Assembly: GCA_030762175.1 (NCBI GenBank)
Contig: CM060831.1
Span: forward strand, 96,212,001-96,276,000
Direction of reading: 5' to 3'
From: Metallyticus violacea
Lineage: Eukaryota; Arthropoda; Insecta; Mantodea; Metallyticidae
DNA: 64,000 nucleotides
Below, in pieces: positions 31,705 through 43,868 of this stretch (position 1 is the stretch's first letter; every line of letters begins with the position of its first letter). The notes under the pieces were generated by a model that worked only from the letters and a program-made list of their open reading frames with translations, made no database searches and was not told the DNA's origin. The position numbers and the translations under genes were made by a program.

Positions 31705-33204
31705 ATTTTTTATTTCATAACACATCACTGTCTTCTACTAATCACAATTGTAATGAATTTCTTTTGACTGAAGCATGTGCATTTGCAGTTTTCAATATTG
31801 TTGGTGGAATTTATATTAAACAGAGTGGTTACGATTAGTTAGTTACTATCATCTTACCGCAGTGCAGAGCGGCGCATTTCAATTGTCGGCTACATAAATC
31901 GTTTACTATTCGCTGCAAGTATATACGGTTAATATAAAGGCCTTGTTTTCTTAGTTGTCAGTAATCTTTAATTTTTTTCGTGAAAGGACACTAAGCAGTA
32001 CGTTATGAGAACCATTGTTAACGGGTAAGTCATTGCTACAAACATGGACATTTTAGCGCGTCTGGTCATTTTAGTGTTGTCAACACCCCACGCATCACTA
32101 ACGTTATGCAAAGGCGCCTGACTTCCACAGGGTTAATAGAGAATACTTTGTATAAAGAGTGAAACAGTCATTTTATCCTAATTATGAGTATAAAACACAT
32201 CTCAGAACAACTACCAGCTAAAATGCTTTTGTTGCATCCGAGACAAACTGGCAGAACTTCACGCAGCTCGAGTCTGAACTCAAGCAGCTGTTTACAAGGC
32301 CGGCATTTTCTTCTGTAGCTCTTCCTGGCAGCATGTTATCTGACCTTCCAGCAACAACGACGGTCACACCCAGATAAACAGCCTGATCAACCAATCAGAG
32401 AGAGGCTATGAACCAGATGTTGACGCTCTGGCGTAGCAACACCAGGAACGGTAAACAAGTCATGCAAAATGATGCAACTAATGACGATAAACTGCCAGGA
32501 AAAAAAATCAACGTTCTAATAAAAGGCAGTTTTATCAAGAATAAACAGCTTAAAGTAAAGGGGGCTTAACCTTAACGCTCCCGGATTTCCAACTAGATCT
32601 TGCAAAATACCAAACACAACAGTATGAAGGATAAATTAATTATGTAACAACGCATGTTAACTCTAATATTGCAGAAAATGGAATTGGAATGTTCGAGTCG
32701 TTTAAAGATTGACAAATTGCTAAAATTCCTTCTGGATACTAATGAATGGTTATGATCGTTTTAGTGCGTTGTACAATATCATTAGATATATTTAAGTTAA
32801 TCCCCAAGAGATCGTGAAAGCTTGTTCTTTCAAAATAATTATTATCGAATTTCCAAGCATTCCACCAATGTCCAGAAGCTAATAATAAATTAAAAAATAA
32901 AGGAACATGCCCTATTACAATAACGCTATTAAATGAGGAACTGCACATTATTATAAGAAAAATTGCACATTTCAGAGTGAAATTAACACGTCCTGCAACA
33001 TTTTTGAATGTGTCTAACGCCGCTTTCACAACTGAGGCATCACAAGCAGTGGACACTTATAACGGGGATTCAATGGCGAAGTAAAAAACTGGGAATGGAA
33101 AAGAACCGGCTTGAGATGAATGTAAACGGGGACTTATTGAGGTCGAATTGAATATGTTCGAGCGCGCAAAGTTAGCCTTTAATTAATTAATTTATTTATT
33201 ACTG
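31701..33204. other. No gene recognised; 105-codon minus frame
   Basis: A minus-strand frame at 32739-33056 starts with ATG and contains a hydrophobic stretch (CAIFLIIMCSSSFNSVIVIG). It has no recognised family and could be chance. A GC-richer section at 32200-32480 shows no ORF. Confidence 0.35.
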
Positions 33205-33474
33205 GCGCTCGTTAACATCCCAGGTCATCAGCGTCCCATTCAACTCAGGGCGTGAAACGGCCGACAAATTTTGCTCAGAGGCCTCTTCTTTCAGGCTTGA
33301 GGTGCTTTTACGTGCCGTAAATGTACGACACGGGACCCACGGCTTTACTTCCCTTCCGAAGGAAGCCATACTTAGGATTTTTACGCCCGAAAAAATCCAT
33401 CGGTCCTGACCGGGTTTGAGCGCGCGAACTTGGGTTTAGAAGGCAAGTATGGTTACCACTACACCACCAGGACC
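33205..33474 (-). mobile_element. SINE-B copy 3
   Basis: Full-length in the same orientation as copy 1: CATCAGCGTCCCATTCAACT at the tail and an inverse head (GTATGGTTACCACTACACCA). The B box is mutated (GGTTTGAGCGCGC in inverse). Confidence 0.85.
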
Positions 33475-33660
33475 GAAGCGACTGTGATAAATTACTAGTC
33501 GAACTGAAATGGAGTTGAATACGTTTTCCAGAATGAATAGAATATGTGCATGAAAACGGGGGTTCAAGAGCCAAGTAAAAAACTGAGTGACCTTGGCCTT
33601 TAGAGGCAGTTTTTTGGACAAGGGATCATAATAGAGGACCACAGTTTCATCTCCTGTAAA

Positions 33661-33946
33661 TAGCCAGGGTTGTTCGAGGTCGTTAAGGCTCGGACTCGTG
33701 AGCGGGAGGTCTGGGGTTCAAATTCCGCCAGGACCGTCTGAAGTTTTTTTTTTTCAGGTTTTTCTCAGTCATAAATGGCAAATTCCGAGGAGGTACCCTA
33801 AACTTAGACCTACAACGTTTCCTTCCTTAAAAAAAAAAAAAAATACATTCCCATTTTATCTTTTCATCTCATGTATCATCAGTGTCCCAACACCTGTGAT
33901 GCCTCAATAGTAAAAACGAGCGTTTAAACACAATTAAAAAAAAAAC
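33661..33946 (+). mobile_element. SINE-A copy 4, inside mariner 2c
   Basis: Starts exactly where mariner homology stops (CTCCTGTAA|ATAGCC). Head TTCGAGGTCGTTAAGGC, B box GGTTCAAATTC, body and A-rich tail (GCGTTTAAACACAATTAAAA). It is followed at once by the 166-bp repeat and not by mariner sequence. Confidence 0.9.
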
Positions 33947-33956
33947 CTTTCTTGTA

Positions 33957-34122
33957 AGTTCACAGTGCTCGTTGTAAGTTCCACTTTCAGTTTTAAACGC
34001 TGCGGCACTCGTCTGTAAGTTTCACACGCGGCAAATTAGTTTGTATCGGCGTAGCTAAGTATATCGTAAGCAAAACACCAGCAGACGCGAAAGATTTTGA
34101 ACGTAATAAAATACCAATATAC
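33957..34122 (+). repeat. 166-bp unclassified repeat, copy 1
   Basis: AGTTCACAGTGCTCGTTGTA...AATAAAATACCAATATAC. Matches 36485-36650 over the whole length with four mismatches and no indels. No ORF, inverted ends, A tail or clear pol III boxes. The right end abuts resumed mariner sequence (GGTTTGCAGAAC). Confidence 0.9.
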
Positions 34123-34873
34123 GGTTTGCAGAACGTCTCTCTCGTTGCCACGGCAGAGCTCCAAAATACCTGACAACAGGTGATTCGTTGCTGCATTTGG
34201 ACTGAAGAAAGAAGTCCAGGCACCCATCTTGCACTAACTTTATTCATGTTTAAATGTTCAGAATAATTTGAAGGACTGTTGTTTTAGAATGACCCATCCT
34301 TGCTGCTATTTCTGTAACTTTGAGCCGCCGGTCTTCCATAATTTCTCCTTCCACACGAGCGATTTTTCAGGAGTGAGCACCTCCAAGGGCCGACCTGTAT
34401 GCTCTTTGTCTTCAATGCTTCCTCAACCCATTCGAAAAAGTTTGACCCATTCTTTTACGGTAGAATATGAGGGGAATGCTTCCCCATATACACCGTCCAA
34501 TCGTTGTTTAATTACACTTGGAGTAAGGCCTTCTTTTGTGAAGAATTGAATAACGGCTCGAAACTCCATTTTGAACATGTCACAAGCTTCTGTAGCTTTC
34601 TTTATGCAACTATATCTGAACAATTGAACACAGCAGAGCGGAAGTTGCAATTATTTATTTAACAGATTAGGTATGGGACCAGATAAGGGTTTTGTGAAGG
34701 CGAGGCCGGAAACCTTAAGAGCATACCCTTGTATCTCATTGAAGCTGGCAGGAGAAAATAGTTTCTCACTTTAAGTGACATTCAAGACTAAAACGGATGT
34801 TTGAAGCGTAGAAGTGCTTTGCACGTTCACAAATCTGTTATTTTGCTGGCATTTATACATTCTCCAAAAAGCA

Positions 34874-35066
34874 GTATTTGCCTCGTAGACCCAAGGTCGC
34901 GGGATCGATTAATTCTTTAGGGCGTAAAAATCCTAAGTATGCCTTCCTTTGGAAGGGAAGTAAAGCCGTTTGTCCGGCGTATAAATTAACCTCAGGCCTG
35001 AAAGAAAAGGCCTCTGAGCAAAGTTTATCGGCTGTTTCATGCCCCAAACACAATGGGACGCTAATG
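34874..35066 (+). mobile_element. SINE-B copy 4, degenerate
   Basis: Head reduced to TAGACCCAAGGTCGCGGGATC. The body GGGCGTAAAAATCCTAAGTA and GGCCTCTGAGCAAAGTTTAT is clear. The central part has deletions and substitutions, so this is an older copy. Confidence 0.8.
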
Positions 35067-36484
35067 AACAGAGATGTTAAAGTGAACTTCATTAAATAAA
35101 ATAAAACTAAAACATAACCTCAAATCAAGAAACCATGAGCAAGGGAAACAACTAAACTAAAATAATGTTAGTGATTTTGCAACCAAGGAGGTCCGGTCAG
35201 TCACATTATTGATAATTAGCATTTAAGTGAAAAGTAAAATTGTTTAAACTCTTTTGTATTTCAGAATGATGTGGACGTAGTTGTTCTTCCACAGTTAATC
35301 TAATATTTAACACGAGCTCTCTCACATCCAAACGCTCTGCATTTTAACTTCAAGCATACATCTTTTGTATCAGGCTAATCAAACGACAGTTACTACATAC
35401 ACGTTTCTTCATCTACTCCGCTGCTTTTGAGATTTTCAGTAATCTTCCAGTCAAAACAAAGTTCTTATTGACGTCACATAAAAATATTCAGCTCAAAGTT
35501 CGTGAACCCATTTCATTTCCACTTATCTTGAATTTTGGATCTATAATTAGTCTAGAGAAATAAGATAAGTATGGGAGATGAGCCAAAAGATGACGAAATC
35601 TCATGAGATTCTGTTTCATCACGCTTGGCACAGGACCAGTATGCTTATTGTTGCATTGTTAACGACAACTGGACTTGGAAAAGATAAAGACTAACTTACT
35701 TTAATTTTTCATCCAGCTGAAAGGCTAGCTAGGAGTATATATCTTAAGTTAACTGGGGGAATGAAATCATTGCAGTGTCTATATACCGCCTTGCTAGCAG
35801 CCTGGTTATTATTTTTCTTATTTGCAACAGTTCTTCCGATCCGCCCCCACTGAAATATAATTATAATGTATATTTAAGTAAGCCAAATCATAATATTTTA
35901 TGTCTCGTGTCTATGTTTATAATATGTATAATGTAACCTGTAAATTGTATGTCAACAAAAAGAGAAAGCTTCTTGGCGTTTTGTTGCGGAAGCTTAGAAA
36001 GCCAACAGTTTATTTACAGATAAACGGGTCATAAAACCTCTATTCAGAGGAAGTATCCTGAGGGTCGCGTATGAAGCCCCTGTCTTTATTAAAATACCTG
36101 TCGTGGCAAGGTTAATAAACTCAGGGACTTTTAAATCCGTTTGGGACTTTGACCCCGATCGGCTGTTGTACTGTTAGCCCTTTAAACCAGCCAATGCTAA
36201 TGACAATTTTTAAGCTTTCAAAAAAAAAAAAAAAAAAAAAAATAGCAAATGGCACATGGAGCAGGTGAACTTGAACGAATCAATGGAAAATGTGTGTTTG
36301 AACTTTTAAAGATAGGCGCGAAGATTTCGCGTGCCTTTGTGATTCCGTTGGCATCGTTAAGACCAACAATTTTTAGTTTGAATTTAATATAAAATGGAGG
36401 CCGTCGCTCCGCTGTGGCATTCAATTCGCATTTGCTCATTGCTCAGGAGGAAGTCTTAAGTTTTATACGCAGTCAGATACAGGC
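35067..36484. other. No gene recognised; A run at 36220-36242
   Basis: AT-rich. An uninterrupted 23-nt A run may be the tail of an unrecognised retroposon ending there on the plus strand. Confidence 0.4.
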
Positions 36485-36650
36485 AGTTCACAGTGCTCGT
36501 TGTAAGTTCGACTTTCAGTTTTAAACGCTGCGGCACTCGTCTGTAAGTTTCACACGCGGCAAATTAGTTTGTATCGGCGTAGCTAAGTATATCGCAAGCA
36601 AAACACCATCAGACGCGAAAGATTTTGGACGTAATAAAATACCAATATAC
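36485..36650 (+). repeat. 166-bp unclassified repeat, copy 2
   Basis: Same orientation as the copy at 33957-34122, about 98% identical. Flanks differ on both sides (CAGATACAGGC left, CTATATTAAG right), so these two points define the ends of the shared unit. Confidence 0.9.
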
Positions 36651-37639
36651 CTATATTAAGTCACATCGCGTGCTTATTTACACTCTTGGGATCCTCCCCC
36701 AGTCTTGTTGAGCCAACGAAATACCAGAAGTCACCCTGAAAAATTGTTGCCATTGAAGCATATGCAACAAAATCCAAGCCACCAATAATCAATCTACAAA
36801 ACCACTTCAAAACTGGCATCACAACTTGAGGCCACTCAACAACAACGACGACGACAACGAATACGACATTCCACGACCAAATCACTTCAAAATTTGGCGC
36901 CTAAACTTGGGGCCATACCAACCATCTCATAATTAAATTCTAATTGCTGGGCCACTCAACGAACTATTACATATCTTAGACTTTCCCTCAGTTAAATGGC
37001 AACGGAAGAACACTGCAAGAACAGTAGAAATCATTTAGATCGCATATTCTTGTCAGTGGCGCGTTGCTTTGAACAGTGTTGCCCACATGCACTTCAAAGC
37101 AACGCTTCAAGCAATAAAGTACTACTATAACATGATACTGAAAAATGCGGCAATTAACATACAAAGTATTTTGGATTTTCAACTGCACGGAAATTATGTC
37201 ATATCATTACGTTTGCGTTGATAACGATGGCGGCTAAAAGTCCGGCATACTAAAAGTTAAATTTATAAGATGACGCAAAAAATTGAAAGATGCTGTTTTA
37301 AATTCGAAGGTTAGGGAAAAAATGGCGTATTATTCATAAGTAGCAAACCATTTATTCCAGAACCTGGAGACTTTTACATTCCTTCAGTCACATTTATCAC
37401 CTTCCTCCACACTTCTGGAAGACGCTGCACCTCGTCTGAGAAAGAGCTCTCTAAGGCAGCACTAGTGCACATTCTCCGACTTTTACCTCGCTTTCCATCA
37501 CCGATGAACCTCCAGCAGTGGTTGAAGCAAATCAACGTATTGAGCTTCGGAATAGCATTATCAACACGTGGCGCATCTTCCACACTATCATGTTCTTGTC
37601 GAAAGACTGACACTCATCGGGCCACCGCCCGACATGGAA
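36651..37639. other. Unassigned; possible transposase C-terminal scrap near 37374-37440
   Basis: The minus frame 37374-37613 ends SFSDEVQRLPEVWRKVINVT, which loosely resembles a mariner-type transposase C-terminus. Evidence is weak. A (CAA/CGA)-rich patch at 36840-36860 makes a spurious poly-Val frame. Confidence 0.3.
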
Positions 37640-38285
37640 AGTTATCTTGCCACAGGCTTTTCGGAGTCCGTCTGATACTCCCTCTGTTTCTGTTACATAC
37701 TTGTGCATTAGAGGCAGCCACGGCTTTTTCTACGGCCCTCATGTAATATCCATACACTTTTCACATCAACGAATTAGCACTCAATCCTTTCAAAAAGTAC
37801 TCAAGAATTTTATCTATAAAATGTTCCATTATGACACTTTTGACCTCCTCAGCATTAAGTTTGTTTCTCGAAGGTTTCTCTTCAGTTTAAAACGCTGATT
37901 TGGGCTATATTCGAGACTTGACGTAACTAATCTCCGTTCCTTTTTATGGTATAGCGCAGTTAATCTAGAAATAAAGATTAATACCTGCATTCTTGGTGAT
38001 ATTTCTTTCCAGGCATTCTCCAGCAATACCAAAACTGCTGTGAAAGTGAAATTAGTAATTTTGAATTTTCTCAGCGATTCTTCGTATAGTTTGCGCCACT
38101 CCATGCATTTCCTTTGGATTTTGATGCTCTTTCTAATCAAGGCAAGGCTCTAAAAACTTTCGGTAACGACTCTAAAACACTGCTGAAAGACATCCGGGCA
38201 CTCACTTGCTATATGAAGTTTGTTGTGAATGATGCGAAAGACGGTTTTAACAGAAAGTACCAACCTCTCTGAGGTTTCTTTGAGG
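37640..38285 (-). pseudogene. Coding-like block, unidentified, with stops and frameshifts
   Basis: Read leftward, successive pieces look protein-like: SVKTVFRIIHNKLHIASECP (near 38250), KCMEWRKLYEESLRKFKITN and VLVLLENAWKEISPRM (near 38000-38110), EEVKSVIMEHFIDKILEYFL (near 37810), ending SIRRTPKSLWQDNFPC (near 37640). Each is separated from the next by a stop or frame change. The first piece hints at a helix-turn-helix transposase, and the second faintly recalls pogo/Tigger-type transposases. I cannot assign it. It is probably a decayed mobile-element gene. Confidence 0.4.
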
Positions 38286-38657
38286 TTCAACCTATTTATA
38301 GAATGCTCCTTCATTCATAAGTAGAGCTGGACTTTTTACGTATTATGACTTGCAAAATATATGGTGAAGAATTGTGGAATATGTAGATAAATAGGTAACA
38401 TCACATATTTGATAGGTGTTCATTAATATTATATTGTGCATCAAATTTTGCAGCACAATGAACAATTAAATCTTTTTTTTTTCAAAGTTCTCTGCGGTCA
38501 TTAGTTGACGTCCGCCAGTAAGAATGTTCTTATAGGCAGAAAATGACCTTTTAGTGTCACGGGATGTAATTGGAGGAACTTTTATGAAAGGGACCTTTCC
38601 TTTTCACGATGAAAATTTATTTTTCTTCTATAAAACGGATCTTTTCTCAGAATTGCT

Positions 38658-39030
38658 TCATCTAGTTGATTTAAAAGATTTGAATGTTACTCTCCGGTAA
38701 TTTTTTTTAACCTTATGAAGATAGTAAATAAATGACATAGCTTTATTTGAAGTCATAATTTTTCCTGCAGATGGAATCAACTTTTGGTGCTGAACAACCG
38801 GATCCCGCTCATCGTTTTGACTGCTGTTGGCACCCATTTTTGGCAAAGCTATTTCAAATGCAATTCTTCAAGTAAAATATAGCCACATGTTCTTTTGAAA
38901 TGCTTGTAGCATCAGCAATTTCGTGCGCTCTGACTTGAACATAATCTAACACCATATCGTGTAATTTTTCAATGAATTCTACTATTGTTGCCCTTTTTGG
39001 ACGTCCTTCCCGTGCTTCATCCTCAAGGCA
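38658..39030 (-). pseudogene. Mariner family 5 relic
   Basis: Minus-strand segment 38854-39030 encodes CLEDEAREGRPKRATIVEFI and ADATSISKEHV, the linker and second helix-turn-helix of a mariner transposase, and stops at a TGA. In another frame 38658-38846 continues with KLIPSAGKIMTS, matching the part just before the second catalytic motif, so sequence containing the first catalytic Asp is deleted. No terminal repeats found. Confidence 0.65.
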
Positions 39031-39296
39031 GTACGGCCATGTTTACATTCAGCACCTCATTTTTCAATCGTTAAAGATGGAAGATAATATACACACAATA
39101 CGTCTGCAAGACATATACAACTAAAAAACAATTATTTTGTAAATTCATAGCCCAAAAATATGTGATATATTGCAGGCATTTTTGTATATAAAAGATACAG
39201 AAACATTCCTTAATTGAAGATGTATATAAAGAAAAGTTCTTTCATTCGTGATTTTGACATATGGCTCACATAAAATAAATTACACGATTTAGTACC

Positions 39297-39308
39297 AACA
39301 ACAACAAC

Positions 39309-39355
<47 letters not shown>
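39297..39355. repeat. Compound (CAA)n(TAA)n microsatellite
   Basis: A few CAA units pass into about 15 TAA units. Confidence 0.97.
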
Positions 39356-39357
<2 letters not shown>

Positions 39358-39865
39358 GAATTACAAGAACGTAAAAGTACATTGAATTTTAAAATATTTT
39401 TAATATAAATTGCTAGTATATTTAAAATAAAAGATACATTGTGAGATATAATTTCAAAATGTGTGGTTATTTTAACATTTCGTCCACTTTACTTTATTGC
39501 TTTTATTATTATAACAGCTATCTGTACTCAGATCATTAAATATGTGTCAATTATCGATTTATACAGATTTATTAGATCTTTTGAGTGTTATTACATGCTT
39601 CAATGTTTATCGATCTTTATTCATGTCTGATGAAAAATAATAAAATAAACTGTTTAAAACAGGCCATCTTTTTCAAAAACGGGTTATTAATAATTTGAAC
39701 GCCTGTGCTTTTATATTTATTATTAGACGTTGATCTCAACAATCACAGGCTACATATCAAATCAATTCATTTGTGTTGAATTTTTATGTTCAGTTTTAAT
39801 CAAAAGTCTTTATTCAATTTTTTAAATATTGTATAAAGCCTATTATGAGATTTTGTATTTTGAAA

Positions 39866-39960
39866 CAAACGTTCCAGGCTTAAGTAGCCTCTCGGCATTT
39901 GCCATTAGTGAGGAAATTTTGAAAATAATATCAGTCTTGGCGAGAACCAAACTTGGCCAT
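39866..39960 (-). mobile_element. SINE-A fragment (copy 5, degenerate)
   Basis: ACGTTCCAGGCTTAAGTAGC and CTCGGCATTTGCCATTAGTG match the inverse of the SINE-A body. Head and tail not recognised. Confidence 0.6.
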
Positions 39961-40485
39961 CCGTATCGATCGTATCTTCAACTTTGCCGTCTTTGTTCCT
40001 GCATAAAATGCAGCTCCAGTCGTTTTTCAATCATGATATATGACCAACGTCATTGACAATATAAGACCTAAATGCCACATGCCTATCGTCTGGATTTGTC
40101 ATGATTTACTGTCAAGTAAACTCAGTTTGAACTTTCCAATTACCAGCACATACATGAATCTGTTCAGTTTTCTTCCATGGTTAAAACTTCAACATCACAT
40201 CATAGTCTTTAGCGGAGACCAGCCATTCGGTTTCAATCAAATTATTTGCACGCACATTCCAAAATTTACCTTGATTATTCATTGATATTCTGTAGGAAAT
40301 ACATATTTTGAGATATTCTCAGACTATTTCTCTTCATTTCCATGGGTTTTGTATTCTTTCATATATATTCTGAACCTTTGTTAGTTTTTAACAGAAGGGT
40401 ATCTAAGACAGGAATTGCAGAGTATTACTTAGGTTAAAATCGAAGGCAAGAAACCGCCATGCAAATCCGAGAGGAATGATTTCGT

Positions 40486-40692
40486 CAAAAAGATGTGCGG
40501 TTAGATTTCCACCAAGACCGTCCATCCTGATTGAGGATTTTCCAGGTTTTCCTTAGTTCTCAAATGTCAGAGAGATATCCATAATATAGGCCTGGAACAT
40601 TTCCCCCTTCACAAAAAATCCCAATGTAACATTTTTATCTCGTCTGTCATCAATGTAAGTAGCGAAAACAAGCGTTAAACACTACTAAAACG
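40486..40692 (+). mobile_element. SINE-A copy 6, degenerate
   Basis: TTTCCACCAAGACCGTCC, TAGGCCTGGAACATTTC, CTCGTCTGTCATCAATGT and ACAAGCGTTAAACACTACTA follow the SINE-A order from just past the B box to the 3' end. Confidence 0.75.
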
Positions 40693-41006
40693 AAAAGGCA
40701 AGAAAGAAGCTATAAGTTTTCAAACTTGTTAAGTGGTAGTTATATAGGAAATAAACCAACAGAATTGCCACAAATGGATTCTTCTCATTTCAATATCCAG
40801 ATATGGCATAGGCACTTATTCCTCCATCTCATTTGTTTTCTCTATTTTAGCGCTTTTAATGTTTTATACTTACGGTCTCAAGCCGACTTCAGAAAACCAA
40901 GTGAATCACAGAACTTCCTTAAGAGGAGGAATGGAATGAATATTGTATGCTGCCATACATACCAGCATTATAAGATTTACTATTTTGATAAAAAATAGCT
41001 AATGAA

Positions 41007-42118
41007 TACAGAGGGTGCCAAAAATGTATACACTTCAAGCAAGGAAAATCATATGTTAGCATAACAAAACTGAATTCACACAAACAGAAAATGATGAGCA
41101 CTAATCATCTTACACTTTTACAACAGTTGCTCAAAATGCCCACCATCGATGTCGATACACTTCTGAGTACGATGAACTACTGGTTGAGCAACGTTTGCGA
41201 AAGTGTCCTCAGCGATTGCAGCACATGCCGTTTTAATTTCTTCCCGAAGTGCTGCCAGTGTAACTGGTTTTCAACCGTATACAGCATCCTTAAGAGTTCC
41301 CTATAGGCAGAAGTCCAACGGAGTTTACTCCGGAGAATGCGGTGGAAACTGAATCGGACCTCTTTGTCCCATCCAGTGCCTTGGAAGATTGTCATCAAGG
41401 TACTCACGTGGTGCTAATATGATTATGCATCGTCCTGTTGGAAGTAAAATTCCTCCACAGATTGTGTGAATGGCGGGTAAGACGGATGTGCGTATCATGT
41501 TCAGGTACACTGAACCAGTTGCTGTTCCTTCAACAAGAATGGTCCAATTAAACCCCTAGATGACAACCCACATCAAACATTAATTCCAGGTAAATTAACA
41601 GCCTTTTCGGAAATAACACGTAGAAAGTTTCCAAAACCATAGCCGAGGACGTGGGGCTTTTTGCTCTGCGAGGTCTCCCAGATCTGCCCTTGTGAACATC
41701 GCATACGGTACCATGAGGCTTAAATTTATCTCGAATGCGTGCAATTGTTACTCACACATTGTTCTGTCCACACATCTCCATTGTCTTTAAACTTCAACAA
41801 CATTCTCGATTTTCCATTACCACTTCAAAATTGCTTTCCGCTGTTCAAATGATAATCTTGGCTCCATTTTGCTGTAGCAGCGCTAGCGTAACGTAATGTG
41901 AGTTACATCTGTTTACAGAACAACATACGATAATTTTGGCTTTATTTGTTCAATTGCTTACTTACCTGTCAGGTAGCAACGCTATCATAATGTATGTGAG
42001 TCACATCTGTTTACAGAACATCATACTGCACGTTACTATTGTTTTTCGGTTCAACTTTGAAATATATTAAATAAATATCTACAGTGAAAGTGTGTATATA
42101 TTTTTTGCACCCTCTGTA
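41007..42118 (-). mobile_element. Mariner family 1, copy d (longest of the family, decayed)
   Basis: 1,112 bp between TACAGAGGGTGCCAAAAATG (41007) and its inverse ending CTCTGTA (42118). It keeps more of the catalytic region than the other copies: minus-strand pieces correspond to DDNLPRHWMGQRGPIQF and the LDF-type motif, and upstream CGGKL-like sequence. The transposase is broken by several frameshifts. The start codon region near 41865 is intact. Confidence 0.85.
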
Positions 42119-43552
42119 TAGAAATGAAAGCTTGAACTCGTCGACACAAAGTTGCCTGAAATCTCATCCACACAACCCAACTAGGAACTGAATACGAAAC
42201 ATGCACTTGAGTCGCATTTGATTTCCATAAACTGCAATGAGCTAGTTGAGAGCAAATGGGAAAAATTCTTCTAGATGTAGATTGAAACCTGTTGTCGGGA
42301 GTTTCTGTGACTAATACGTGCGAAATGTTCGGATATACAAATTATATAAAATAAATAAAAATTAATTTGTGTACATATTAAGCGTTTATGGTCCTAACCA
42401 TTGTTTTGTATCCACACAAGCTACCTAAATGGAGGTTGATGAAGCACAATATTATGAGATCAGTTCCTTAGTAATTTGTCTGGGCCCATACAAAAGAATG
42501 AGAACCATTAAGTAAACTGTAGTGTGTTTGCGTCAGCGTCACTATATAACATCCGCAGACGGCAGTGAGCGTCGATCTCGCCTTTCGGTAAAACACCGCA
42601 ACTTGGTTCATAGTTCATTGGATCGCTCTGAACAAGGCAATTTTATAATATTCAAAATGATATTTTTATATGTTTAGAGAGCCTGTTTCGAAAATTAATT
42701 TCTACAGGAAAATGTTTTAGTTATTTTCTTCCTCGCGTTAGTAACTGTTGTTTCTGAATAAAGTTACATATTAGTTATGGGTTCTTTTAATTTAAATGCT
42801 GCAAACTTTTCTCTGGAATGAAAACTACAGTGTGGGGGTGGGGGTGGGAATCTCATATCAAAATTCTTTGAAATCCGAAATATGTCAAAGAAATGTGCAA
42901 AAAGATGTCTCTGAGGGCTCTAGTTGCTTCTGCCAGATAGATAAGCAAAAACTAAAGGGAGAGATAAAGAGATGTAATAAGAACTAGTCAAAATAATGAG
43001 CTCTTATAGTGCATAGTTTATAATATATTGACGCCACTCATTTATTGTGTGTTATCAAGAAGTATGTTAGATAGTAAAGGTAAACAAAACAATTTATTAC
43101 AGATTTCAGTAATGAAAATTGTAACCTACAGCTGTAAATTTGATCAAACTCATCCCTGTATCGCGGGCTTCTCACGGATGGTCTGTCAATCATGGAAATT
43201 GAGAAGAAGCGAGTACATAGCCAGGGAAAGAAAGAAGAGATTCGTAATATCTGCATGGAGATAGTCAAATGACGCGGGTATATTAGTTGTCACAAAATGC
43301 GTATGTCATAAGCAGGGTCAGTCGATTTATGCTCCAGTCTGGACTTATTACTGATACTAGAAAGTATGCCATGGAATAATCAGAACAGAACTGCATTATA
43401 CACCTGCTCTGAAACGAGCTCAAATCAGCGATTAGAGGTTAGTGACGTAATATGGAAATGCACGAAGGGAATTCCCCCTTCCTTTACCGCTACCGACTGC
43501 TTGACTCAGACGGTAATGATTGAGAATCGCATTAGGGAGCTCCCTATTTCCC
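42119..43552. other. No gene recognised; weak TATA-like patch at 42543
   Basis: TATATAA at 42543-42549 is followed by GC-richer sequence containing GGCAGTGAGCG, which could be a core promoter, but no first exon is evident. Confidence 0.35.
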
Positions 43553-43868
43553 GTTGGGTCGGCCATGTTGACATTGGATATTTTCATGATTTTTTCAGGT
43601 CACTTAGACGAAGACTGGGATGGATGTTTACATTCTACGAATCTTTCGCTCTCCCATTTCATATATTTTACTTTCGCTGGTTCAGTTACACGGTTTAAAG
43701 TGCCAGAGCGAGGAGTTCTGGCGATTTATGCTTTGGAAAGGTTTCTTTCGCGACGTGGCATTAAAGTTAACCTTCTGAGGAGCTCGGAGAACTCGATTAG
43801 GGCTCTACAGATGTAGAGGTGTTATACATGAAAACATGTTAAGGACCCCATCTGACTTCGCGCAGTCA
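43553..43868 (+). mobile_element. SINE-D copy 2, diverged
   Basis: GGGTCGGCCATGTTGACATT, GACTGGGATGGATGTTTACA and GAAAACATGTTAAGGACCCC parallel the body of the complete copy at 19731-20214. No tRNA head or target-site duplication is discernible. Confidence 0.65.

Larger units (their letters stand above)
33583..34733 (-). mobile_element. Mariner family 2, copy c (3'-truncated, interrupted)
   Basis: The 5' terminal repeat is at the right end (TACAAGGGTATGC, RC of 34733). The minus frame encodes FRAVIQFFTKEGLTPSVIKQ and AFPSYSTVKEWVKLF. Further pieces (MNKVSARWVPGL, ELCRGNERDVLQT) follow leftward. Similarity ends near 33583 before the third catalytic motif, so the 3' half is lost. At the codons after the first catalytic Asp the element is split by a 462-bp composite insertion (33661-34122). 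Four bases expected at the junction (CAAT) are missing. Confidence 0.85.

Noticed and set aside
32739..33056. Membrane protein gene
   Set aside because: There is a hydrophobic stretch, but no homology, no splice context and AT-driven composition.
42520..42610. Core promoter at TATATAA
   Set aside because: The distance to a possible initiator is too short and no exon follows.
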